Shown here: one piece after another, positions 23,126 to 29,993 of the stretch
Layout: every line of letters starts with the position of its first letter
Numbering within the stretch: the first letter of the stretch is position 1
Assembly (NCBI GenBank): GCA_047973025.1
Contig: JBKEBE010000068.1
Coordinates: forward strand, 1 to 30,104
Reading direction: 5' to 3'
DNA length: 30,104 nucleotides
From: UPXZ01 sp047973025
GTDB lineage: Bacteria; Bacteroidota; Bacteroidia; Bacteroidales; Paludibacteraceae
Made by a program: the position numbers and the translations under genes
Notes under the pieces: model-generated
Database searches by the model: none
What the model was told of the DNA's origin: nothing
The model's input: only the letters and a program-made list of their open reading frames with translations

Positions 23126-23133
23126 CAAATATA
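23126..23133 (-). promoter_or_regulatory. -7 box TATATTTG (minus strand), Fic gene
   Basis: TATATTTG on the minus strand, 18 bases before the Fic start. A second match, TAAATTTG, lies at 23146-23153; either could serve. Confidence 0.45.
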
Positions 23134-23202
23134 GTGTTTTTGGCTCAAATTTATGTGATTTGGAACGGAATCGTTGATTTATATGAGCTACAACGGTCTG
23201 CT

Positions 23203-23369
23203 TGTATGTGTCAGGACCGGATTTAGAAGCCGAAACTTTTAATTTTGTACTGACGTAAGCAAAACCATTTTTTATTTGCTAATTTACACATTTTCAGCGA
23301 ATAAAAATGGTTTTGCGGAATAGAAAAACGTAACTTCGATTTAAGACTTAACCCGCTCTTGCACATACA
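23203..23369. repeat. Nested palindromic spacer between Fic and toxin-antitoxin units
   Basis: TGTATGTG (23203-23210) and CACATACA (23362-23369) are inverted. Nested inside is a long near-perfect hairpin: GCAAAACCATTTTTTATTTGCT (split here as 23259-23280) pairs with 23296-23316, with one unpaired T and one mismatch over about 21 bp and a 15-base loop. The 283-base gap 23108-23390 holds no gene. The hairpin could terminate transcription or be the structured end of a mobile unit. Confidence 0.7.
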
Positions 23370-23390
23370 CGATGTTAGCGGTAAGCGTTT

Positions 23391-23696
23391 TTATCCGAAT
23401 ATTAAGTTTACTCGTTTCCCAAGTCCAAATTCAAAAATTCTGTACAAAGTTGAGAGTTGAATATCACATTTTCCGTTTTCAAGCCTTGATATGTAACTTT
23501 TCTTTGTTCCAACTTTTTCGGCAAGTTGTTCTTGTGTCATATTCGCTTCTTTACGAGCTTCTTTCAGCATTTCGCTTATCACGTAATATTGCGCTTTTTC
23601 TTCAAACTCATCACGCTTTTCAGTTCCAATTTTTCCGTATTTGATGTCTAATAACTCGTCAAAGTTTTTAGCGCTTTTAATATCTTTCTTGTTCAT
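23391..23696 (-). CDS. XRE-family antitoxin (HigA-like)
   Basis: A 101-residue protein. Residues 1-40 are charged and helical. Residues about 42-96 form a helix-turn-helix of the XRE/Cro type (MLKEARKEANMTQEQLAEKV, then TKKSYISRLENGK). The start codon overlaps the toxin stop by one base (TAATG), so translation is coupled and the order is toxin first, as in HigBA rather than RelBE. The protein should neutralise the toxin and repress the operon. The stop codon is 1 base from the end of the left inverted repeat. Confidence 0.9.
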   Translation of the reverse strand: MNKKDIKSAKNFDELLDIKYGKIGTEKRDEFEEKAQYYVISEMLKEARKEANMTQEQLAEKVGTKKSYISRLENGKCDIQLSTLYRIFEFGLGKRVNLIFG

Positions 23697-24043
23697 TATT
23701 TTTTCTTTTTAGAGTTAAAATATTCTTCTTTAAGTTTTAATGCCAAATCAATTTCTTTCTTTGGTGTTTTTTGAGATTTCTTTTGAAAAGCATTAAAAAG
23801 CACTACTAAATTCACCTTGTCAAAGCAACAGAAAATTCTATAGATGTTACTTTCAAACTCTATTCGTATTTCAAAAAGTCCATCCGTTCCTGTCACATGG
23901 TCAAGAAATTTCTTCGGAACATTTTGAACTGTCCTTATAATCTTAAAAACATACTCAATTTTCTCTTGCACTTTTTCAGATTGACCAACATAAAAGTCAA
24001 CAAAATAGTACTCGTGGAAAATTATCTTTCCCTCAGTTTTCAT
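23696..24043 (-). CDS. RelE/HigB-type toxin (Gp49-like family)
   Basis: A 115-residue basic protein of the HigB/Gp49 branch of the RelE superfamily. The diagnostic core is LFEIRIEFESNIYRIFCCF (56-74) followed by VVLFNAFQKKSQKTPKKEI (80-98), and a Lys-rich tail. Family members are ribosome-dependent mRNA interferases; this is family knowledge, not seen here. It is followed, with one base overlap, by the antitoxin gene. The pair could stabilise the accessory insert or act in phage defence. Confidence 0.9.
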   Translation of the reverse strand: MKTEGKIIFHEYYFVDFYVGQSEKVQEKIEYVFKIIRTVQNVPKKFLDHVTGTDGLFEIRIEFESNIYRIFCCFDKVNLVVLFNAFQKKSQKTPKKEIDLALKLKEEYFNSKKKK

Positions 24044-24047
24044 TTCA

Positions 24048-24055
24048 CAAAGTTA
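24048..24055 (-). promoter_or_regulatory. -7 box TAACTTTG and AGTTAACT palindrome, toxin-antitoxin operon
   Basis: TAACTTTG on the minus strand lies only 4 bases from the toxin ATG, implying a leaderless or near-leaderless transcript. The perfect palindrome AGTTAACT (24051-24058) overlaps it, and a second AGTT follows. This is a plausible operator for antitoxin autorepression. Confidence 0.4.
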
Positions 24056-24157
24056 ACTCAAAAGTTATCAATTTACAAGTTTTAGATCGGAAATTTGATT
24101 TTGGAACGAGTATTGTAACGCTTACCGCTAACTATTGCATACGTACCTTATTTTCAA

Positions 24158-24859
24158 TCAAAACGCCAAAGCACACACTTCATACCCTTCCCTTTGCCAG
24201 TATTCAAGTACTTCCGGCAATGCCGTCAAGACATTTCTCTCGGCTTTCAACGAATCGTGAAAAACAACAATCGAGCCGTTTCGGGTTCGTTTCTTCACTT
24301 CTTCAACAACTGCTTGGGGGGATGATATGCTGTAATCGTAGTCGTAGGTAATAAAATCCCACATGATTAGTTTGAAATCGTCCTTTAACGCCTTAACCTG
24401 GGCGGGAGTAATCTGTCCGTGTGGCGGTCTGAAAAGTGAGCTCTCAATTAATTTGTCCGCTTTCCGTATATTTTCAACATAATCTTTTACACTAACGCCA
24501 AAGCCTTTCAGATGATTGAACGTGTGATTGCCTACTTGATGTCCTCTGTTTTTAATTTTGTTAAACAGTTCAGGATAGTTAGACACATTCTCTCCGACAC
24601 AAAAGAAAGTGGCTTTCACGTCAAATTTATCTAAAATATCCAATACTTGGGGCGTTACCTTCGGATTGGGACCATCGTCAAAAGTAAGGTATATTTTTTT
24701 GTCGGCAGGGTTCATTCTCCAGATCGTATCTTTCAATAACCCTTTGAATATGTTCGGCATCTGGAGCATAAAAATCGGTAGGAATAGTAGGTGTGAAAAA
24801 AAATGAGCGGAAAATCCCGGTAGTTTTGTCCATGTCATAACCCGGCAAATTCCGCTCAA
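24158..24859 (-). CDS. Polysaccharide deacetylase (NodB/CE4 family)
   Basis: A 233-residue enzyme with all five NodB motifs: TFDDGP with Asp61 (catalytic base) and Asp62 (metal), HTFNH with metal ligands His112 and His116, RPPHG (144-148), MWDFITYD near 166-173, and VFHDS with His201. It should remove acetyl groups from a GlcNAc-type polymer such as peptidoglycan or a surface glycan. A hydrophobic stretch (about 19-38) before the domain suggests an N-terminal membrane anchor rather than a cleaved signal. Start choice is uncertain: Met1, Met8, Met31 and Met34 are all possible. The gene begins 9 bases after the DUF2723 stop, so they are almost certainly co-transcribed. Confidence 0.92.
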   Translation of the reverse strand: MSGICRVMTWTKLPGFSAHFFSHLLFLPIFMLQMPNIFKGLLKDTIWRMNPADKKIYLTFDDGPNPKVTPQVLDILDKFDVKATFFCVGENVSNYPELFNKIKNRGHQVGNHTFNHLKGFGVSVKDYVENIRKADKLIESSLFRPPHGQITPAQVKALKDDFKLIMWDFITYDYDYSISSPQAVVEEVKKRTRNGSIVVFHDSLKAERNVLTALPEVLEYWQREGYEVCALAF

Positions 24860-24868
24860 ATTCGGCGT

Positions 24869-27800
24869 TTATCGCATGTTAAATCGATTGGCAAAGTTCT
24901 CAAACTGTTTCATGTATTTGTCCACAATAACCTTAGAACCTCCCTGATTGGCTACTTGAAGCACTTGATTCAATACAGCCATTTCGTGTCCGATTGAATT
25001 GTTGGCGACATTTTGTTGCGAAGGCTTCAAACTCGCGTACCAATTGAGAAACTCGACACTATTATTGGCGACCTGATCTAAAATTTTATCTCCCGCTTCG
25101 TTCATGCCCAATTGGTAGCAGTACATGGCGGTCATGTTTGAGCTGAAATCATACGGAACCGTAGTCGATGGAATTACTTTTTCGGCATAATTTACCACTT
25201 CTTTGGCGCGAACGGTATCTCCTTCAGCGATTAAAGCTTCGATAAGATACGAAAATGCGATCCGATGGGTCTTGCACATACGCATGATGTTGTCGTCAAT
25301 GTAAACTTTCGGATTTTCAATACCGCCAAATTTAAATTTGGTCATCATGTTTTCGTACATTTTATCCGTATTCACATTCATTCGCGTACTGTCTCGTTGT
25401 GCCACCGGTAAAATCTGCATAGCCAATCCGGTGCGTTCAAAGTACTTGTTCAAGCTTTTCGGATAAAACTCGTCGCCAACGGTTACACAAACGTACATTG
25501 GTCGTTTCCATTGGTTTTCCTTAATCATTTCATAAACCATCGCTTCGCCTTTAAATACATTCCGGGGCAAATCAAAGGTTACTTCGGGCAACACCTCCCC
25601 TATCCTATCGGGAGAAACTGTTCCGGAAGCGACTACCTGCTCCGCGTTTACCGGCAAGAAAAGTTTGCTTGACGGGAAGAATCCGTCTCCTTCTATTTTG
25701 AAATCGGGATCATCGCTTTTAATAATTTCAAACGCGTCCGCCATATTATACGGTTGTCCTTTGGTCAAATCCTGAACCGAAAGGACATCATTCCTTCCGA
25801 AAATGTAGTCTTTCTTCTCCCACGAAATGGGTAGTGGAGCCGATTCGTAAGCTTGACGTTTCATTTGGTCAATGTACCAATCGGTAGGCAGGTAACTCAA
25901 ATTACATACACGCAAGTCGGTACGAACACCTTCCACTTCCTGGTTGTACCAAAGCGGGAATGTATCATTATCTCCATTGGAAAAAAGTATCGCGTTTTTG
26001 TCGGTGGAATTCAAGTAGTTTTGTCCGAAGTCACGCGCCGTTGTACGTCCGCTCCTGTCATGATCATCCCAGTTTTGCGCACCCATCAAAGCAGGCACTC
26101 CCAGACAAGCTACAGCGGCAATGGTCGCGGCAATATTTTTGGACAGAAATTTCTCCAACAGTTTTGCTACTCCCAGTACTCCCAATCCGACCCAAATACT
26201 GAACGCGTAAAAAGAACCGGCATATGCGTAATCCCGTTCGCGGGGCTGATAGGGTGTTTGGTTGAGGTAAACGACGATGGCTATGCCCGTGAGGATAAAA
26301 AGCAACAGGATTACCCAGAAAGTATGATTACCTTGTTTACCTTTATTCAAGAGAAAGAAAATTCCGAGAAGTCCCAGAAGTAGTGGCAACATGAAATAGA
26401 CATTTCGCCCCCGATTTTCCTTGAGTGAAGTCGGTAGCATTTCTTGATTACCAACCAGCGCATTGTCAATAAATTTTATTCCGGTAATCCAGTTACCATG
26501 CTCAATTTCACCGTAACCTTGCATATCATTTTGACGACCGCTAAAGTTCCACATAAAATAACGCCAGTACATAAAATTGAGTTGATAATCAAAGAAAAAA
26601 CGTAGATTTTCGCCAAAAGTTGGTTTAATCTCACTCTTCTGTTCGCCACAAAAATCGTAATTAACCTGTCTTCCCGTTATCTTACCCCAAGTCTTGTAAG
26701 CACTTACGTGAGACGGTTGATTGCTATACATCCTCGGGAAGAGCATATTGAATTTTTCATCTTTCTTATAATCGAACCGGTATCCGGCAACGACATACTC
26801 ATCTTTTTCCGACGCGTTTCTTTTGGGTTTCGGGGCGTAAATCGGCTTTTTATCAGCATCGTACGTACAGGTATTTCCTTCAACTTTCAGTTTCGGTGGC
26901 GCGTTATACACCCCTCCATATAGTAACGGACGGTCTCCGTATTGCTCCCGATTGAGGTAATATTGAAGCGAGAAGATGTTATCCGGCGAATTTTGATCCA
27001 TGGTCGGCTCCGCTGATGAGCGGATAACGATAAGCGCGTATGTAGAATACCCGATCAACATTACGGTAACCATTAGCACACTGGTATTTAACCACCGCGC
27101 ATTGACTTTTTTCTTCCGATAAAAGAAAAATGCCAACATGACGGCAACGATAAGTACTCCCAGCACAATGCTACCGCCCAGAAATGGTAAACCGACAAGC
27201 GTTAATGCGGAGATATAGGCGATGATCATCCTCGTGTAATTTTTGTTTGAATACGTTTCGTAAATTGCCCACGCAAGTAAAGCTACCACTAAGAATAAAT
27301 AGAAGAAAAGTCCGGTGTTGTAGGACATTCCGAACGTATTTACAAAAAGTAATTCAAAACGCGTTGCCCACGTTACAAATTGTGGAATTAATCCATACTG
27401 CACAAGTGCCAAAATGACGGTCGATACAACCATTGCCAGAATAACGCCTTTTGTAGTCGGTGTATATTTTTTAAAGTAATATACCAACACAATCGCCGGA
27501 ATAGCCAACAGATTGAGTAAGTGAACGCCGATAGATAGTCCCATCAAATAGGCAATGAGTATAAGCCAGCGATCGGAACCGGGGTTGTCTGCGTTTTCTT
27601 CCCATTTCAGAATAAGCCAGAATACAACAGCAGTAAATAACGACGAATACGCGTAAACCTCGCCTTCCACAGCCGAGTACCAAAACGTGTCTGAAAAAGT
27701 ATAAACCAACGCTCCCACTAAACCGGCTCCCAGAATGCCGATTTTATTGGCTAAAGTTAATTCTTCGTTTTCTTTTCTGACCACTTTTTTTGCCAAGTGG

Positions 27801-28093
27801 GTAATGGTCCAGAAAAGGAATAAAATAGTGAACGCACTTGCCAACGCGGAAAACGCGTTTACCATCATGGCTACCTTGGTTACATCTGATGCGAAAAGTG
27901 TGAAAAATTTAGCGGTCAGCATAAAAAATGGTGCTCCGGGAGGATGTCCCACGTCCATCTTGTAAGCCGCGGATATAAACTCTCCGGTATCCCAAAAACT
28001 GGCAGTCGGCTCAATAGTCATCAAATAAGTTACAGCTGCTACGACAAACGCGAGCCAGCCAAAAATTGTATTTAATGTTTTGAAATTCTTCAT
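24869..28093 (-). CDS. DUF2723 multi-pass membrane protein, probable glycosyltransferase (GT-C fold)
   Basis: Counted from the preferred start the protein has 1074 residues. About 12 membrane spans occupy most of the first 680 residues, followed by a soluble C-terminal domain. The first periplasmic loop reads EPTASFWDTGEFISAAYKMD then GHPPGAPFF (Asp35, Glu38; 49-57), the DUF2723 signature, analogous to the acidic loop of PMT-type protein O-mannosyltransferases. It should use a lipid-linked sugar in the periplasm; the acceptor is unknown. The frame also has an ATG at 28180, 29 codons upstream, but a TATCTTTG box at 28191-28198 would start transcription at about that ATG. The 28093 start, directly followed by MKNFKTLN and the first span, fits better. 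It forms an operon with the deacetylase gene. Confidence 0.9.
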   Translation of the reverse strand: MKNFKTLNTIFGWLAFVVAAVTYLMTIEPTASFWDTGEFISAAYKMDVGHPPGAPFFMLTAKFFTLFASDVTKVAMMVNAFSALASAFTILFLFWTITHLAKKVVRKENEELTLANKIGILGAGLVGALVYTFSDTFWYSAVEGEVYAYSSLFTAVVFWLILKWEENADNPGSDRWLILIAYLMGLSIGVHLLNLLAIPAIVLVYYFKKYTPTTKGVILAMVVSTVILALVQYGLIPQFVTWATRFELLFVNTFGMSYNTGLFFYLFLVVALLAWAIYETYSNKNYTRMIIAYISALTLVGLPFLGGSIVLGVLIVAVMLAFFFYRKKKVNARWLNTSVLMVTVMLIGYSTYALIVIRSSAEPTMDQNSPDNIFSLQYYLNREQYGDRPLLYGGVYNAPPKLKVEGNTCTYDADKKPIYAPKPKRNASEKDEYVVAGYRFDYKKDEKFNMLFPRMYSNQPSHVSAYKTWGKITGRQVNYDFCGEQKSEIKPTFGENLRFFFDYQLNFMYWRYFMWNFSGRQNDMQGYGEIEHGNWITGIKFIDNALVGNQEMLPTSLKENRGRNVYFMLPLLLGLLGIFFLLNKGKQGNHTFWVILLLFILTGIAIVVYLNQTPYQPRERDYAYAGSFYAFSIWVGLGVLGVAKLLEKFLSKNIAATIAAVACLGVPALMGAQNWDDHDRSGRTTARDFGQNYLNSTDKNAILFSNGDNDTFPLWYNQEVEGVRTDLRVCNLSYLPTDWYIDQMKRQAYESAPLPISWEKKDYIFGRNDVLSVQDLTKGQPYNMADAFEIIKSDDPDFKIEGDGFFPSSKLFLPVNAEQVVASGTVSPDRIGEVLPEVTFDLPRNVFKGEAMVYEMIKENQWKRPMYVCVTVGDEFYPKSLNKYFERTGLAMQILPVAQRDSTRMNVNTDKMYENMMTKFKFGGIENPKVYIDDNIMRMCKTHRIAFSYLIEALIAEGDTVRAKEVVNYAEKVIPSTTVPYDFSSNMTAMYCYQLGMNEAGDKILDQVANNSVEFLNWYASLKPSQQNVANNSIGHEMAVLNQVLQVANQGGSKVIVDKYMKQFENFANRFNMR

Positions 28094-28190
28094 TGGAATT
28101 ATGTATTTTGTAAATTTTTCAGTTATTGACTCATCTCGTAAAATCAGACTTACATCTCGTTCTTCTTTCACTTTTTGCAAAAAAAACGTT

Positions 28191-28198
28191 CAAAGATA
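28191..28198 (-). promoter_or_regulatory. -7 box TATCTTTG (minus strand), DUF2723-deacetylase operon
   Basis: TATCTTTG on the minus strand is an exact consensus match. Transcription would begin near 28185, giving a leader of about 90 bases to the ATG at 28093. This box is the main reason for rejecting the longer reading frame. Confidence 0.55.
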
Positions 28199-28266
28199 CG
28201 AAGAAAATCTTGTTTCGTTAAAATCTCAAGTAGTATAAAAATTTATTTTTATAATTTTTGAGAATT

Positions 28267-28348
28267 TTTTGAGATGAGTTTTGTCTTTTTTTCCGGACAT
28301 GTTTAGTGGGCGAAACAACCGAGAGAGAAAGCAATTGACACTTGAAAC
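28267..28348. repeat. Intergenic repeat family 2, copy B
   Basis: The partner of 18472-18547 in the same orientation. It ends 11 bases before the YqaA-like stop, so it lies directly downstream of that gene on the minus strand. On the minus strand both copies keep a frame containing KDK(T/I)(H/Y)LK, although neither has a convincing start. It has T- and A-rich ends but no clean terminator stem. Confidence 0.6.
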
Positions 28349-28359
28349 AATCTGATTCT

Positions 28360-28806
28360 TTATTGCAAGAATAATCCGTTGATATACATCCACCCCACAT
28401 ATCTGAAAAACTTTCCGAGCAACATAGCTATTGCCACAACTGACCATCTCCCCCTTAAAAAACCTGCCGAAACGGCAATAATATCGCCAATAAACGGGAC
28501 GAAAGAAAAAAACACAAACCAATCGCCGTATTTGTGAAATTTTAGAATAAATTGGTCCACCTTCTCTTTTTTTATACGTAGGTATTTCTCAATCCATTCT
28601 ATTTTCCCTAACCTGCCGACATAGTAGCTGGTCATTCCTCCTAACCAATTTCCGGCAGTTGCGACAAACACGCAGTACCAAGGATCCAATTTTCCTCCTA
28701 AAACCATGGCTGAAAAGATAACCTCTGAACTAAACGGGACTACCGTAGCGGCAAGAAACGAGGCGACAAACAACCCATAGTACCCCCATTCGGCAAATTC
28801 TATCAT
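28360..28806 (-). CDS. YqaA family (SNARE-associated/DedA-like) membrane protein
   Basis: A 148-residue inner-membrane protein of YqaA size. Features in order: GYYGLFVASFLAATVVPFSSEVI (re-entrant first helix with the Pro-Phe-Ser-Ser-Glu motif at 24-28), AGNWLGGMTSYYVGRLG (51-67), and FVPFIGDIIAVSAGFLRG (102-119), where the P-x-x-GD motif is typical of YqaA rather than of longer DedA proteins. DedA relatives are linked to undecaprenyl-phosphate or phospholipid flipping and membrane homeostasis. Such a role would suit the glycan genes nearby, but this is inference. The start overlaps the upstream gene stop by ATGA. Repeat family 2 copy B follows the stop. Confidence 0.88.
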   Translation of the reverse strand: MIEFAEWGYYGLFVASFLAATVVPFSSEVIFSAMVLGGKLDPWYCVFVATAGNWLGGMTSYYVGRLGKIEWIEKYLRIKKEKVDQFILKFHKYGDWFVFFSFVPFIGDIIAVSAGFLRGRWSVVAIAMLLGKFFRYVGWMYINGLFLQ

Positions 28807-29795
28807 ATCGATTGGATAATTAGCAGGTATGACGCGAAGACGAGATTAAGCACGCAAAGTACCGTAAAGACAACTGAGTTGAACATATTTTTCAACAAGG
28901 TAAAGACATAAGCGGTTACCAAAGCATAAAAAATTGCCAATAGAGGCATGTAAGAGGAAAACCCGATGAAATGAAACGACATGAGTAACAACAAAGTGAT
29001 GATCAACACCCTGAAAAAAAGGAATATACGTCTCGATTCAATACTGATTTGTCTGTAATTCGTGGAGATTTGCACAAATGCAATGATCAATATGGCGAGC
29101 ATGGCTCCCGCGTACAAAAAAGCCGAAGTATTCTTGGAGTCGAATACAGTCAAATCCATCTCAATTTGCTGATAATCAAATATGAACTCAATCCCATCAA
29201 AGAAAAAACAGGAAATCGCGATCCAAAAAATCCAAGGAACCGAAAATCCAAGAATTGATGCAAAAAAAACTCTGGTTGAAAATGAATGCAGAAGAAAGAA
29301 TCCAATCCAGAAGATTAAAACCAAAACAACAAATTCATTTACTAAAAAAGAAGCTACCCCCAAAAAAATGAAGACTAGAAATGCTTGTTCGACACTCCCT
29401 TTCTCCTTATACATTCCCGGCATAATATATACGGCAAGTAGCACGAAGGAAGCCGCCAAGACTGCGATGTAATTCCCGTAAGCAGGCAGCCAACTCGCGG
29501 ACAGAAGCAGGTAGATAAAAGTTGGCATAAATGTACGCGTGCGTATTATCGCATACCGATTGTTTATCTGCGCGATAATCATAGAATTCAGTATTACCAA
29601 ACTACACGTAATGACATTAGCAATCAGCGAACTGGAAGGAAGTATTGATTCTGCGTACTTCCCGACCGCTCCCGGCATGGTAATAGGGAAATCATACACC
29701 GAGTAGCAACCCGCCGACACACCAAAAAAAACAAGGTACGTAAGAACCCTTAGTAGAAGTGGTGGAGAGATGATAGACTGTAAAAAAATCTTCAT
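28803..29795 (-). CDS. Multi-pass membrane protein of unknown function (possibly DUF6427)
   Basis: A 330-residue protein, hydrophobic throughout, with roughly 9-10 predicted membrane spans (for instance about 12-32, 60-76, 90-108, 110-128, 140-170, 175-200, 228-246, 260-300, 310-328). There is no signal peptide, soluble domain or catalytic motif. Size and style resemble the DUF6427 membrane family of Bacteroidota, but I am not certain. A single polar stretch around DYQQIEMDLTVFDSKN (about 212-227) is the longest loop. It is the first gene of an operon with the YqaA-like protein (4-base overlap), with a -7 box 19 bases upstream. Confidence 0.8.
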   Translation of the reverse strand: MKIFLQSIISPPLLLRVLTYLVFFGVSAGCYSVYDFPITMPGAVGKYAESILPSSSLIANVITCSLVILNSMIIAQINNRYAIIRTRTFMPTFIYLLLSASWLPAYGNYIAVLAASFVLLAVYIMPGMYKEKGSVEQAFLVFIFLGVASFLVNEFVVLVLIFWIGFFLLHSFSTRVFFASILGFSVPWIFWIAISCFFFDGIEFIFDYQQIEMDLTVFDSKNTSAFLYAGAMLAILIIAFVQISTNYRQISIESRRIFLFFRVLIITLLLLMSFHFIGFSSYMPLLAIFYALVTAYVFTLLKNMFNSVVFTVLCVLNLVFASYLLIIQSI

Positions 29796-29814
29796 AACAC
29801 GAACAATGATTAGA

Positions 29815-29822
29815 CAAAATTA
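29815..29822 (-). promoter_or_regulatory. -7 box TAATTTTG (minus strand)
   Basis: TAATTTTG fits TAnnTTTG and lies 19 bases before the membrane-protein start, predicting a leader of about 12 bases. No -33 element is seen. Confidence 0.4.
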
Positions 29823-29863
29823 CACAAAAAACCGTGAAGAAGGAATTTTGTCGTATGGGCATA

Positions 29864-29944
29864 AAAACGAATTGTACAAAAGGAAAAACGCAACTAACAT
29901 AAATACAATGAGTTAAGAAAAAGGCACACAAAACGAATTGTGCA
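29864..29944. repeat. Direct repeat pair AAAACGAATTGTnCA
   Basis: AAAACGAATTGTACA (29864-29878) and AAAACGAATTGTGCA (29930-29944) match at 14 of 15 positions, 66 bases apart start to start. They lie between the minus-strand promoter and the plus-strand terminator. They could be protein-binding sites or part of a small RNA. Confidence 0.5.
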
Positions 29945-29970
29945 TTTACTTGAATCTATCTTTAATATAC

Positions 29971-29993
29971 GGGGCTTGAACGCCCCTTTTTTT
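29971..29993 (+). terminator. Factor-independent terminator on plus strand with no visible gene upstream
   Basis: GGGGC (29971-29975) pairs with GCCCC (29982-29986) around loop TTGAAC, followed by seven T (29987-29993). The T run is only on the plus-strand side, so it should end plus-strand transcription. No plus-strand gene exists between 7404 and here. Confidence 0.7.

Larger units (their letters stand above)
22053..23194. repeat. Fic unit bounded by short inverted repeats
   Basis: GTTGCAGCTC (22053-22062) just after the Fic stop and GAGCTACAAC (23185-23194) upstream of its start are inverted, matching at 9 of 10. The enclosed unit holds only the Fic gene and its promoter. It parallels the toxin-antitoxin unit at 23374-24132, which likewise begins GTT and ends AAC. 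Confidence 0.45.
23374..24132. mobile_element. Toxin-antitoxin cassette with 16-base terminal inverted repeats
   Basis: GTTAGCGGTAAGCGTT (23374-23389) and its exact reverse complement (24117-24132) bracket a 759-base unit containing only the two toxin-antitoxin genes. The left copy lies 1 base before the antitoxin stop. No transposase is present inside, so the unit would be non-autonomous (MITE-like or cassette-like). Sequences just outside (CATACACGAT and TATTGCATACG) are also roughly inverted. Confidence 0.5.

Noticed and set aside
21930..24135. Classical integron cassette array with attC sites
   Set aside because: The unit ends (GTTGCAGC, GTTAGCGG) do not fit the GTTRRRY/RYYYAAC cores, and no tyrosine recombinase is in the window; only the general layout is similar.
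25853..26383. 176-codon open frame antisense to DUF2723
   Set aside because: A shadow of the real reading frame, with low-complexity, Arg/Lys-rich translation.
28218..28522. Short minus-strand frames overlapping the end of the YqaA-like gene and repeat copy B
   Set aside because: They overlap a clear gene in another frame; the KDKTHLK similarity to copy A is better explained by the DNA repeat than by a protein without a start.
29692..29931. 79-codon Cys/Phe-rich minus-strand frame
   Set aside because: It overlaps the start of the membrane-protein gene out of frame and spans its promoter; the composition is not protein-like.
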